Of a stretch of 64,000 bases of DNA, positions 12,301-23,040 are shown piece after piece. A program made the translations under genes and the position numbers. Positions within the stretch are counted from its first letter, which is position 1. The number at the start of each line of letters is the position of its first letter. Under the pieces are notes generated by a model. The model was given only the letters and a program-made list of their open reading frames with translations, did not search any database and was not told where the DNA came from. Source of the stretch: Salvia splendens (lineage: Eukaryota; Streptophyta; Magnoliopsida; Lamiales; Lamiaceae). Location of the stretch: the NCBI RefSeq assembly GCF_004379255.2, contig NC_056051.1, positions 9,773,968 through 9,837,967 of the forward strand, given 5' to 3'.

Positions 12301-13170
12301 CATTTCCCATGCCACGGAGAGGAGTCGAATGTCCGTCATGTCTCCCGACGAACAGGAGACGTCCCTTGGGACCAATGTGTGCCAAATGTCTTCGAACATT
12401 TTCTAAGGCACGGTCGGGAGTAAAACGTCTCCCATGTCTCCCGACGAACGGGAGATGTCCCTTGAGACCAATGGGACACGCCCAACGACCCTATCAATGG
12501 GAACGACGGGAGACGTCTCGTAGGACTTACCGACCATTCACATTCACGAGGTCTCTCCCCCTCATTGGAGTCAGTTGTATTGATCTCAAAAGCATCAACT
12601 CTCGTGTTGGACCCGGCCACTCAATCCATTAGAGGATTCTATGGAGCCACTAAAAGTGGAACCCCAATTCTCGTGTTGGCCCCTAAGGTCCCAACACACG
12701 TGTTGATCCTGAAGGCCTCAACACTTGATCCGTTAGAGGATCTCAAGGAACCACTAACAGTGGAACCGTCAATTTGCGTGTTGGCCCCGAAGGCCCCAAC
12801 ACCTGTGTTGATCCCAAAGGACTCAACACACGATCCATTGAAGGATCTCGCGGAACCACAAAAAGTGGAAACGTCATTCTTGGTGTTGGTCCATAAGGCC
12901 CCAACACCCGTGTTGATCTCGAAAGGTCCAACAATCGATCATATCAAGGATCTCATGGAACCACTTAATGTGGAACCATCGGTGCCACCAAAGGTGGATG
13001 CACCAATCAACCCAATCGGGTTAGTAAGCGCTCAAGGCGCTTGGGTAATAAGAGGTAATGATGTGGACTCGACGGGAGTCGTGGTCATGGCAGGGACCCG
13101 ACGGGGACCCAGCGGGGAACAGTGGGCACGTCGGTGTTGGAGTCAGGGAAAGTGGCGACGGCGAACGTAG
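9375..13170 (-). pseudogene. Copia-2 gag-pol remnant
   Basis: Read from right to left: Gly/Ser-type Gag N-terminal remnant (13170-12565), a hairpin repeat block in place of the rest of gag (12530-11930), protease and GAG-pre-integrase remnants (11801-11300; the protease flap part GRKLNMGNQAS is visible), integrase (11232-10431; FITFIDDCTR, then [18 protein letters not shown] and KVWGCLTKV), RT (about 10400-9740) and RNase H (9723-9375; [31 protein letters not shown]). Many stops and frameshifts break the frame, including a 14-base G run at 9587-9600 inside RNase H. One TGA (complement of 10331-10333) replaces the conserved Trp of the RT GCKW motif, as in Copia-1 and Copia-3. Confidence 0.8.
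11930..12530. repeat. Hairpin-containing tandem repeat block in Copia-2 gag region
   Basis: Four copies of a 19-base hairpin, TCTCCCG-acgaa-CGGGAGA or one-base variants (near 11950, 12140, 12343, 12438), are mixed with copies of a unit of about 38 bp containing CATCTCCTAAGAGACAGAC (11985-12075) and other CTCCCGACAT-based units. The block stands where Copia-3 encodes the rest of Gag and its zinc knuckle. Confidence 0.75.
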
Positions 13171-13273
13171 CAACGGGATCCATCTCCATGCTAAGGTATT
13201 AGTTTCGAAAGTTTTAGATTCAATTTAAAGTCCAAACTCCTTCTTCAACGGCAAGTATATCTCGTCTTGCGAT

Positions 13274-14213
13274 TGTTGGTTGAAAAAATGACTGTGATAC
13301 AAAGATACACTAACCGGGCGTAATATAACCCAATGAACCGTAAAGATGTAAGCCGAGTCGAGGAGTCCTCTTTCCGCAAGACGAGATACGCCCCGGTAGT
13401 GCTCAGGGTTTGGCATGTTGTCCCCAAAGATAAAACGGCTTCGTCTTTGAAGAAGCAGCACCGCTAGCAGTAGTGCTCCGGCGAACGAGAGTAAGGCGGG
13501 GGCAGAGCTTCTACGGGAATATTATGCAGAGAGCGAGAGAGCGTGTATGCAAGAATGCTTGTGTATGTTCTGTACAGAATGCAATGAATGCATGCCTATT
13601 TATAGGTCAAGTCCACCCGCAGGGGCATTGATGGAGTTAATAGCCATTATGTGTGTCATGATAGCTTGACTGTAACCGCCGGGGGTTATTGAATGGTGTA
13701 CTAGCCATTGGGAGCTGAAGAGACAGGACGTGCTACACGACGGAATACACCATGGACCGTCGGGGTCCATCGGGGACAAGGCACACGACACAAGACACAC
13801 AGTGCACGACACACGGGACATGGGTCACGAGACACGGTGTACGGTGCGCGGCTCGCAGCTCGCGGCGGCGCGCGTGTGGGCTCTGTCACCCATCTTATTC
13901 CACAATAATTATTACACATAATAATTCATCTCATTAAAATACTTCATCAAAGAAGTTTATCATCCACGATGTGGGATAATTAACACTTAGTTAATTAATC
14001 ACTTAGTTTTTCTCATAGCTCATTTCTAGCTTTATTGTGACCAACTTTAATATATTATTTCTCACTCACCAGGAATCGGATTTGAGAAAATGAATATACT
14101 ACAGTCATCTACTCGGAACGTAGATCATCTCTATTGCATTTAATTTCACAAAATTAAATGTATTGTAACATTTATTATTAGTCAAAGTCGTTTGACCAAA
14201 CACGATTCCAAGA
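13274..14213 (-). repeat. 5' LTR of Copia-2
   Basis: 940 bp, direct repeat of 7382-8580, with the TATA box complement at 13597-13604. The internal sequence next to it reads, on the minus strand, ATCGCAAGACGAGATAT, not the usual TGGTATCAGAGC primer site. Confidence 0.88.
13597..13604 (-). promoter_or_regulatory. TATA box in Copia-2 5' LTR
   Basis: TATAAATA on the minus strand, conserved at the same place in the other LTR (7769-7776). Confidence 0.5.
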
Positions 14214-14399
14214 GAGAGTATTTTAACATGAGAATCTTGATTTTGCTTTTTGATTTACATTGTGTGTGACATAAAAGTTGGGAGTGGATAAATATGGGGA
14301 AGCAAGCTCCTCAAATGTCGATATTTTCCAGTTATTGAAAGTTGGGAGTAGAGAAATGTGGGGAAGAAAGTTCATCAAATTTTGATATTTTTCGATTAT

Positions 14400-15265
14400 T
14401 GAAAGGTAAAACTTTGATTTGTTGGTTATTCTTTTAAATTTGTGGGCTAAATTATTATACTTGATTTGTTAGATATTCTTTTAAAGTTGGGCTAAATTAT
14501 TCTTGATTTGTTAGATATTCTTCTAGAATTGTGGGCTAAATTATTATACATTAGCTATTATTCTAAATTTGTGGGCTAAATAAACCAAAATATTATCATA
14601 CTTAATTTTTTAGCTTTTCTTCTAAATGTATAGGCTAAATTATTATATACTCCCTCTGTCCGCGAACAGGAGTCTCGTTTTTCTATTTTAGTCCGCGAAT
14701 AAGAGTCTCGGTTCACTTTACCATAAATAGTAATAGAGTCTTACCTTCCACTAACTCATTCCACTCACATTTCATTTAAAACTAATATATACAAGTGGGA
14801 CTTCTATTCCACTAACTTTTTTCCACCCACTTTTCTTAATATTTCTTAAAACTCGCGCCGCAAAGGAGTGGGACTCCTAATGACGGATGGAGGGAGGACT
14901 TGATTTGTTAGATATCTTCTAAATTTGCGGGCTAAATAATTCACAATATTATTATACTTGATTTGTTAGATGTTTTTCTAAATTTGTGGGCTTAATAATT
15001 CAAACTATTAGTGTACTCGATTTGATCTGTATTATTATACTTGATTTGTTAGCTATTCTTATTTGTGGATAAATAATTCAAAGTATTACTGCACTTGATT
15101 GGATTTATATTGTTTCTTGCCTAATATTTCTGCAATTTGGAGGTGTTTCCGCTACCCGTGGTCGGCCCAGCTTGACATTTTCCAATTATTAAAAGGTAAA
15201 ATTTTTATTTGATAAATATTCTTTTAAATTTGTGGGCTAAATAATTCAAAATTTTACTCTACTTT
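14400..15265. repeat. Degenerate tandem repeats in CACTA 5' region
   Basis: About ten imperfect copies of a 45-60 bp AT-rich unit built around CTTGATTTGTTAGATATTCTT and AAATTTGTGGGCTAAAT. A Stowaway MITE interrupts them at 14650-14896. They lie between the CACTA left end and the transposase start, where long subterminal repeat arrays are common in this superfamily. Confidence 0.65.
14650..14896. mobile_element. Stowaway-like MITE (Tc1/mariner)
   Basis: 247 bp starting CTCCCTCTGTCC and ending GGATGGAGGGAG, the inverted repeats typical of Stowaway MITEs. The inner inverted sequence (AGGAGTCTC and GGGACTCCT) also pairs. TA precedes it; the 3' TA has mutated to GA. Confidence 0.88.
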
Positions 15266-17103
15266 ATTTGATTTATATTGTTTGTGTATGATAGATAGTG
15301 AAATGAATCAAATTTCGGGAAGAGAGTGGATGTATGAGAGAAAATTTTCCACCGGAGAATTGAATCTGGATTTTTTTAATGGTTTGGATAAGTTTATAAA
15401 TTTTGTTGTGCAACATCCCTCTAGAATGGATGGTTCGAAAATTAGGTGTCCATATGCACGATGTGATAATAAAAACTTTCTTCATACGGACATGGTGAAG
15501 GAGCATCTTGTGAGAAAGGGGTTATTCGAAATCATTATGATTGGAGATTTCACTATGATGTTGACGCGTCATACAGCTCAAGACAAATAGAATCCATGCA
15601 TTGTGATCCACCATTGAATCCGTACCAGCACATGGTGCACGATGCTTGGGGACAATCAGGTGCTCACGAGCATTGGCAGTATGTTCCGCCTACATAGATG
15701 CCAGAGCCCCCATTCAATGAGTCGCAACAGTTCTACAATTTGTTAGAAGCGTCTAAGTCTGATTTGTGGGAGGGTTTCTGAGCTGTCAACAAATGCTCGA
15801 ATAATGACTATGAATTCTGAACATCGAATGTCTCAGCGAGTTGTTGACAAATTGTGTCTAGTTTATAGAGGAGTGTTTTCCAAAGCCAAATCGTATGCCT
15901 AACAGTTTCTACAAGTGCAAGAAACAAATGCAGACTTTAGATATGCCCATCTGAAGATACATGTTGCAACAAAGGGTGCATGATCTATTGGAGAGAAGAC
16001 GAGAATAGGACCGAATGCAAAGTTTGTGGTAATGCTAGATTCAAGGATAATGGCAGGAGTCCATTCAAGAAGATGTATTATTTTCCTCTGAGCCCAAGAT
16101 TAAGACGTATGAGTCTGAAGTTACAACTCAATCCATGCGATGGCACGCAGAGCACGCCCAGACTCCAGGAGGGATGCGTCATCCAACTGATTCTATAGCC
16201 TGGAAAACTTTCAACTAGACACATCCCTTATTTGCTTCTAAATCAAGAAAAGTCAGGTTGGCACTTAGCACAGATGGATTTCAGCCATTTGATCAAAGTG
16301 GTTCACAATACTCATTATGGCCGATAATAATTCTACAACCCTTGATTGCAGAACTCTATACAATTTGCCGCCGTGGATGTGTATGAAAGATCCATACATG
16401 TTTCTCACTATGATCGTGCCAGGTCCGAAGAGTCTAAAATAGAAAATTGATGTATTTCTACAACCCTTGATTGCAGAGCTCAACGATTTATGGGCTGAAG
16501 GAATTCCAACATATAATATATATAGAAAACAAAACTTCCAGTTGCGTGTAACACTGATGTGGACTATCAGCGACTTCCTCGCATATTCAATGTTATCAGG
16601 AGTATATCTGGGCACCGTGCATGTCCGTATTGTATGGAGGACTCACATGCTTTTTCTTTGAAGCATGGACGGAAAACTACTTGGTTTGATTGTCACATGA
16701 GGTTTCTCAATAGAATTCACCGGTTCCGCAGAGACAAAAAGAATTTCATAAAGAATAGAACCGAACATTCCGGTCCTCCTTCGATCTTAAACGGAGAAGA
16801 GATACTTGTAACGTGGAACTATTTGAGTACAAGAGAGTGTTTGATGAAGGTGCAGAAAAAGCAAACTCCGAGTTGAGCAAGATTTTTGGATGGAATAAAC
16901 GAAGCATATTTTGGGATCTTCTGTATTGGAAGACAAATGTGATTCGTCACAATCCAAATGTCATGCACATAGAAAAAAATGTTTTTGACAATATCTTCAG
17001 TACCATCATGAATGTGGAAGGCAAGACGAAAGATAATGCTAATGCAAGAAGAGACTTGGAAGAACTTGGTATACGGCCTGAACTTTAGCCATGTGACGGG
17101 AAA

Positions 17104-18155
17104 CAACGGCGGATCTAGCATATAATACTTGTGGGGTCGGACATTGGGAGAAATATATTTATTTAAATATTTATTATTTTAAAAAATATAATATTTAAAT
17201 GGAGTAATATTTTGAAAAAAATACATTAAAATTTAAGTAACATTATCTTTAATTATACACTTTAGTTGATTCTTACTAATATGCATATCACAAATTTATG
17301 TGCGTTCGGATAGTTTGTATTCTAAAGTATTTTAATTTTAAATTTGTGATACGCCAAGTAATTTACGAACACTATCGTGTTGATTAACTTTTTAGCCAAA
17401 GTATATATTTCTAATATGCAAATACAAACCAATCCTAATAAAACAGAGAAGGGGTGACTTAAATTGCAATAAAAAATATTACTACCTCCATGTCCAAAAA
17501 TAAATAAATTCTAAAGTTTCAATTTTTAAGAGACGGATCAAAATGGAAATAGTTTCTATTTTTAAAATACAGAGGTAATATGTAATAAAATTTGTATTCA
17601 ATACTTATATTGTATTTTTTGATGACTTAAATAGACTGAATATCAATGACACCAAATTTGAAAATTGATAAATTTAAAGTACTATGAACATAAATAATGA
17701 ATATATTTATTCAGATGTGATGATTTTTATATAAAAAAATATTCGATACAAAAAAATAACTTAATTTGTGGAAGCCCAAATACCCACATTTTTAAAGCCC
17801 AAATCTCAAATTACTGAATGAAGACAGAACGAATCTCAAAACACAACGCATCTTCTTCCCTAAACTTCTCTTCTGCAAAATTCTCAGTTCTCCTCTTTTT
17901 TCTTCCAAATTTCTTATCGAAATCTTATCAATATTTTATCTACGATAATGATGTATATGTATATCTCTTCTCTTCTTTGTTTCTCTAATTTTTAGTTTCA
18001 TTGTCTTATCTGCTTCGGTTAGCGGAGAAGGCTGCCGTGGGGTCAGAGGCAGGGTTTTTTAGGGTCGGCACGCTGAGTAGTGGTATTTACCGGTGGTATT
18101 CATGGACCCATGGTAGGGTCGGCCGACCTCGCCCGACCCCACCTGGATCCGCCGG
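17104..18155. mobile_element. 1052-bp TIR transposon inside the transposase gene
   Basis: The CACTA transposase frame is interrupted exactly between two copies of tgacgggaaa (17094-17103 and 18156-18165). The insert starts CAACGGCGGATCTAG and ends CTGGATCCGCCGG; the shared inverted core is CGGCGGATC(T/C)AG. Both ends also carry GTGGGGTCGG-like sequence just inside. The long TSD (9-10 bp) fits a Mutator-like element with short TIRs; hAT (8 bp) fits less well. The right half (17820-18000) looks like a plant 5' leader, so it may carry a captured gene fragment. No transposase is encoded. Confidence 0.82.
17482..17578. mobile_element. Short MITE-like remnant
   Basis: About 97 bp with weak inverted ends (CTACCTCCATGTCC... 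and ...TACAGAGGTAA) between TA dinucleotides, resembling a deleted Stowaway element nested in the 1052-bp TIR transposon. Confidence 0.35.
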
Positions 18156-18549
18156 TGACGGGAAATATCACAAGGCTAATTTCACACTTGATAAAGAAAG
18201 TATGAAATTATTGCTCAAGTGGCTCAATATTTTGAAATTCCCGGATGGTTATGTTTCTAACTTGTCAAGATGCATTGATATGAAGAAACACAAGTTGTAC
18301 GGTATGAAAAGCCACGATTGTCATGTGTTTATGCAACGATTGCTACCAATTGGACTTCGTGAGTTACTTCCACACGATGTATGGGAACCTAGAGATCTTA
18401 CTGCTACAGTGATACGAGAGGCTGATATGACAAAGTACAGTGAGTCGATTGTGGTTACCGTGACAAAGTACAATGACAAAGTACAGTGAGTATGCAGGTT
18501 GGCTCTTCTCGATGTTGATGAAGAAAATGCTCTTGAGGAAGAAATTAAT

Positions 18550-19077
18550 TATTAGAAACATGTGGAAAATGTGGGAAACCTTTGATGTGGCCAAGACCTA
18601 TGGCCTTTCATCTTAGGTAACTCCCAAATGCATAATGACGTACCTTAATGCCGAGACCTCTCGTGTGGTCACTCCTATCCTATAAATAGGTGTGAGTTTG
18701 AGAGATGAAGGACACACGACAACAAGCATTCTCTCTTCTCTAGCTCTCTACATCCTAGTTCACATTCTAGGAGCACTGCATAGCTCGATTCTCGGAACTC
18801 CATCAAGTTCGCCGGTGCCTAGCGGGTTTGAGGTGCTTCTACACGCTAGGAGGAAATCGTTTTATCTTTGGGGGCAATACGCCATTCCGTGAGCACTAGC
18901 CGGGGCGTAATTTGTCTTGCGGAAAGAGGGCTTTCCTCGACTCGACTTATAAATTTGGTTTGCTTTATTTCCATTGTAATTTTCATTCCTCTTTTTGTTG
19001 CAAAGTTTCCTTTCGATTGTAATAGTTAGAGTACCGCCTGTACACGGCTTGGGAATTTCTTCCCATTATTTCTAACA
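18550..19077 (+). repeat. 5' LTR of Copia-1
   Basis: 528 bp. It starts TA rather than TG in both copies, so the change was already in the template. TATAAATA at 18681-18688. The U5-side core GAGCACTAGCCGGGGCGTA...CTCGACTCGACT is shared with the Copia-2 and Copia-3 LTRs. Confidence 0.9.
18681..18688 (+). promoter_or_regulatory. TATA box in Copia-1 5' LTR
   Basis: TATAAATA, conserved at 23157-23164 in the 3' LTR. Confidence 0.5.
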
Positions 19078-19416
19078 ATCGCAAGACAAATTAGTGTACT
19101 CTTCTAAGACAGGGTTATACCAATTGAAGTTGGAGGAAACATGAGCACCAAAGCTGGAATGAAGAAACGAACTATCGCAATGTTCATGGGCTACGAAATA
19201 GTTAATTCCCTGAGATCAATTCTCTTGAGAATTGTGTTTATCGTTTGTCAGTTGACAAGCAAGACCAATTTAGACTTGGTAGTAGTAATTGGGATGCATG
19301 GGTTGTTAAATATACCAATGCACATATGGTTCAATATAATTGTGTACTTATTGGTGGAGACAATATTGTGCAAATTATTTGAACGTGTTGTTATAAACTA
19401 CAATGATCACGAGGTG
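19078..19416 (+). other. Unassigned leader segment of Copia-1
   Basis: Follows the 5' LTR (ATCGCAAGACAAATTAG). It has no TGGTATCAGAGC primer site and no gag motif, although a frame is open from 19141 into protease. It may be foreign sequence joined when gag was lost. Confidence 0.45.
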
Positions 19417-19824
19417 GTCGCAATGGTCTCCGATGTGAACCATGGTAACAATCCAAATGAATGGTTTGTTGATACAGGTGCCACATGTCATGTGTGCTCT
19501 GAAAGAAGCATTTTTGCTACCTACAAATCTGTTGGAGGTAGAAAAGTACGTATGGGAAACAAAGCCTCTTCTAAGGCGGTTGGTGTGGGTAATGTGTTCC
19601 TAAAATTAGGATCTGGAAAAGTTCTTACCCTTAAGGATGTACTGCATGTCCCAGACATCCGAAATAATTTGGTGTCATGCTCACTTCTAGTAAATCATGG
19701 ATTTTCACTAGAATTTGAGTGTGAAAAGATTTTATTGACCAAGTATGGAAAGTTCATAGGTGAAGGCCACCTAGTGAATGAACTTTTTGAGCTGAATGTT
19801 ACGGACATTCACCGTGGAAAATGA
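19417..19824 (+). pseudogene. Copia-1 protease
   Basis: [16 protein letters not shown] (from about 19463) holds the retroviral-type aspartic protease DTGA motif. [20 protein letters not shown] and [18 protein letters not shown] follow, the usual copia protease flap and C-terminal region. The frame stops at 19822-19824 just before the GAG-pre-integrase domain, where an active element would read on. Confidence 0.8.
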
Positions 19825-20899
19825 ATAAGCAATAAGGAAGATGACACGTTCTCTTATTCGCTTGAGAGCTCTGATTTATGGCATAATAGATTGGGACATG
19901 TAAATCTAAATGCTATAAAAAGACTAGTAAATCTTAATTTACTAAAAGTAGATAAGTTTAACTCACAAGAAAAATGTGAAGTGTGTGTTGAAGCCAAAAT
20001 GGCTAAACTGTCGTTCCAATAGGTAGAGCGAAGCACAAAACCTCTTGAATTGATCCATACAGACGTATGTGATTTGAAATTTGTGCAAAGAAGAGGTGGT
20101 AAAAAGTACTTCATCACATTTATAGATGATTGCACAAGGTATTGTTACTTTTACTTATTAAGAAGTAAAGATGAGGCAATTGAAGCGTTTAAAGACTTCA
20201 AAATGAAGCCGAAAATCAACTTAATTGTCGAATTAAGTGTGTTCGAAGTGATAGAGGTGGTGAGTATGTAGCTCCGTTTGCAGAATTATGTCATGCAAGT
20301 GGTATAATTCACCAAACCACAGCTCCATATTCTCCTCAATCAAATGGTGTTGCTGAACGCAAAAATCAAACACTAAAAGAGATAATGAATGCCTTGTTGA
20401 TTAATTCAGGATTACCCCAGAACATGTGGGGGGAGGCTGTGTTAACAGCGAATCATATCCTGAACAAAATTCCACTAAAAATAGGGATGTGACTCCTTAT
20501 GAGTTGTGGAAAGGGAAGAAACATTCGTATTCATACCTCAAAGTGTGGGGGTGTTTAGCGAAGGTAGAAGTACCACCTCCGAAACAAGTTGCAATAGGCC
20601 CTAAAACAGTCGATTGCATCTTTATTGTCCATGCACTTAATAGTAGTGTCTATCGTTTCCTAGTCCATAGATCAGTTGTGTCTGGCGTGGCTGAAGGAAC
20701 AACGATTGAGTCAAGGAATGCTATATTCTTTGAGAATGTTTACCCTTGCAAGAGGCAAGAGGATCGTTCTAGTGAAAGAATGATGGATGAATCCACTAGT
20801 TCTAATCCTCCAAAAAGGACGAGGTCAAGTCTTGAGGATGTTGAACCAAGACGTGGTAAAAGAGTTAAAGTAATAAAACATTTGGTCCCGACTTCATAA
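19825..20899 (+). pseudogene. Copia-1 GAG-pre-integrase and integrase
   Basis: [10 protein letters not shown] (19878) marks the GAG-pre-integrase domain. The integrase core contains HTDVCDLK (20053), FITFIDDCTRY (20110), [13 protein letters not shown] and [14 protein letters not shown] (20320-20360), so the D-D-E residues are present. [18 protein letters not shown] and [10 protein letters not shown] follow. A TAG at 20020-20022 and frameshifts near 20200 and 20480 break it. Confidence 0.82.
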
Positions 20900-22434
20900 C
20901 TTTTATGTTGGATGACGAACCAAAGTCATTGTCGGAAGCTCTGTCTGGCCCAGACACAGCGTGGTAGCAAGAAGCTATCAATAGTGAAATTGAATCCATC
21001 ATGAGAAATAACAGTTGGGTGTTAGTAGACTTGCCTGAAGGCTGTAAGGCTTTAGGGTGCAAGTGAATTCTGAAAAGGAAATATAAGTCCGATGGTACTA
21101 TAGATAAGTACAAAGCTCGCCTAGTTCTCCAAGGCTTTAAGCAGAAAGAAGGGCATGACATTTTTGATACCTATTCACCTGTTACGAGAATCACTTCCAT
21201 TCGGGTGCTTCTTGCGATTGCTGCTTTGCACAATCTCGATATTCACCAAATGGATGTGAAAACTGCGTTTCTGAATGGTGATCTGGAAGATGAAATATAT
21301 ATGGAACAACCCGAAGGGTTTGTTGTGCCTGGGCAAGAGCGTAAAGTATGCAAACTGGTAAAGTCATTATATGGGTTGAAGCAAACACCATTACAATGGC
21401 ATTTAAAATTTGACAACGTGATGTTGGCAAATGGATTCACTATCAATGAGTGTGATAAGTGTGTTTACATTAAGAACACAGATAACGGTTTTGTTATTGT
21501 GTGTCTTTATGTAGATGATATGTTGATTACGGGCAGCAATAGTGCCATTATCAACAAAACCAAAAATATGTTGAAGAGAAATTTCGGCATGAAAGATATG
21601 GGTTTAGCTGATGTGATTCTCGGAATCAAAATTAAAAGGAATCATGAAGGAATTGCTCTGATACAATCTCATTATATTGAGAAAGTGCTAAAGAAATTTC
21701 ACTCATTCGATTGTGAGCCAGCTAAGACTCCATTGGAACCCAACGTGCATTTGAGTAAGCACACGGGTGAGCCTATAGCTCAAGAAGAATATGCAAAGAT
21801 CATAGGGAGTTTGATGTTTATCACAAATTACACCCGACCAGATCTTGCGTGTACGGTGAATAAGCTGAGCCGATTTACGAGCAACCCAAGCAAGGAACAT
21901 TGGAAAGCTCTGCGTAGGGTTTTGAGATACTTGAAGTATACTCTTAACTTTGAGCTGCAGTACACAAGATATCCCCAAGTACTTGAAGGGTACTGTGATG
22001 CAAATTGGATCTCTGATTCAAAAGACTCGTTCTCGACGAGTGGTTATATGTTCACTGTGGGGGGTGGTGCTGTTTCGTGGAAGTCGACGAAACAAACGTG
22101 TATAGCTCGATCCACCATGGAATCTGAGTTTATCGCATTGGATAAAGCAGGGGAGAAGCCGAGTGGCTCAGACAATTTCCTAGAATGTATTCCATGTTGG
22201 AAGAAGCCAGTGCCGACAGTAGTGATATACTGTGATAGCCAAGCAGCTATAGGGAGAGCACATAGTGGCTTATACAATGATAAGTCTCGACATATTCGTC
22301 GGCGACATAATACCGTCAGACAATTGATCACAAGTGGTGTTATCACAGTTGACTATGTAAGGTCAGTTGATAACTTAGCGGATCCGTTAACAAAAGGTTT
22401 AAACCGTGATCAAATGCATAAATTGCTAAAATGA
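20900..22434 (+). pseudogene. Copia-1 reverse transcriptase and RNase H
   Basis: TAG at 20966-20968 and TGA at 21064-21066 interrupt the start; the TGA stands for the Trp of GCKW. From 21067 the frame is open to 22434: [39 protein letters not shown], and [12 protein letters not shown] with an intact YVDD, then RNase H with [35 protein letters not shown] and ADPLTKGL. The catalytic residues look intact in this 456-codon stretch. It is the best-preserved copia RT in the window. Confidence 0.88.
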
Positions 22435-23040
22435 GTGGGACTGAAAACCACATCTTAATAGATGATTATAGTGGTAACCCAACCATACGATTGGAGATCC
22501 CATGGGCTTGGTTCAATGGGAAAACGAAGCTATATGAATCTAGTTGTAACACTCGGAAGATTTTTAATCTTCGCCCATTCTTTAGAAAGCATTGAGTGTT
22601 GTAACCTGCATGTGGTAAGAGGCTAAGTTTTGACTTTTAATGATTCTTAGAAACCTCGAGGAGGTGGGTATTGCAGGATACCTGGAAAAGAATCACCTAT
22701 GTAAGTGAAGAAGTGTGGGCCGCTTCAACATGTGAATCACTTATGAATCCAAAGTGGTGTTCCATGGCCAGTAAAGGACACAAACGTGAGAACTGATGAG
22801 TTTGTAAATAATATTGTGTCAATATTATTGTCTCGGTATACACTAAGGAGGAATGGTTCAAGGCATCACGTCCACCAGGCCGCCGGTATGCCCGATAGTG
22901 TTGACTATGGAAAGTTCAAAGCCCCAAGCTACTATTCCAAATGCAATATTGTTTCTCGAGAATTGAGCATAGAGTCTGCATGCATGCATTTGTGTCTGGT
23001 GTTGGTTTGAGCTTGCAGCTCTCTAACCAATGTGGGGGAT
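22435..23040 (+). other. Copia-1 3' non-coding region and polypurine tract
   Basis: About 600 bp from the RNase H stop to the 3' LTR, similar to the same region in Copia-2 and Copia-3, ending in the polypurine tract ATGTGGGGGAT (23030-23040). Confidence 0.65.

Larger units (their letters stand above)
7382..14213 (-). mobile_element. Copia-2, degenerate Ty1/copia element in CACTA
   Basis: Two direct repeats beginning TGTTGGTTGAAAAAATGAC (7382-8580 and 13274-14213) bound an internal region with minus-strand PR, INT, RT and RNase H remnants in copia order. The flanks are gagag at 7377-7381 and gagag at 14214-14218, a perfect 5-bp TSD. The outer end of the right LTR reads AGA instead of ACA, so the terminal dinucleotide has mutated. 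The polypurine tract is the complement of ATCCCCCACAT just right of 8580. No full ORF survives, so the element is dead. Confidence 0.92.
15303..18489 (+). pseudogene. CACTA transposase, TNP2 type
   Basis: The first exon (15303-15590) is a transposase-associated domain: REWMYERKF, then FINFVVQHP, IRCPYARCDN with paired cysteines, and KEHLVRKGL. The TNP2 (Transposase_21) core follows in broken frames: TECKVCGNARFK (16010), YYFPLSPRLRRM (16080), the STDGFQPF region (16270), MKDPYMFLTMIVPGPKS (16382-16432) and RHNPNVMHIEKNVFDNIFS (about 16940-17000), then LGIRPEL. The following domain, KFPDGYVSNLSRC to GMKSHDCHVFMQRLLP (18229-18360), is DUF4218. Many frameshifts, a TAG at 17086-17088 and a 1052-bp insertion inactivate it. 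A 20-bp segment (ACAACCCTTGATTGCAGA) occurs at both 16333 and 16461, a local duplication. In intact elements this protein cuts at the CACTA ends. Confidence 0.88.

Noticed and set aside
11930..12530. CRISPR-like repeat pattern with hairpins
   Set aside because: Unit spacing is irregular, the context is a plant retrotransposon and there are no spacer-like unique segments of constant length.
18692..18892. 66-codon ORF in the Copia-1 LTR, also at 23168-23368
   Set aside because: It is in both copies only because the LTRs are direct repeats. It has no domain and lies in the leader after the TATA box.
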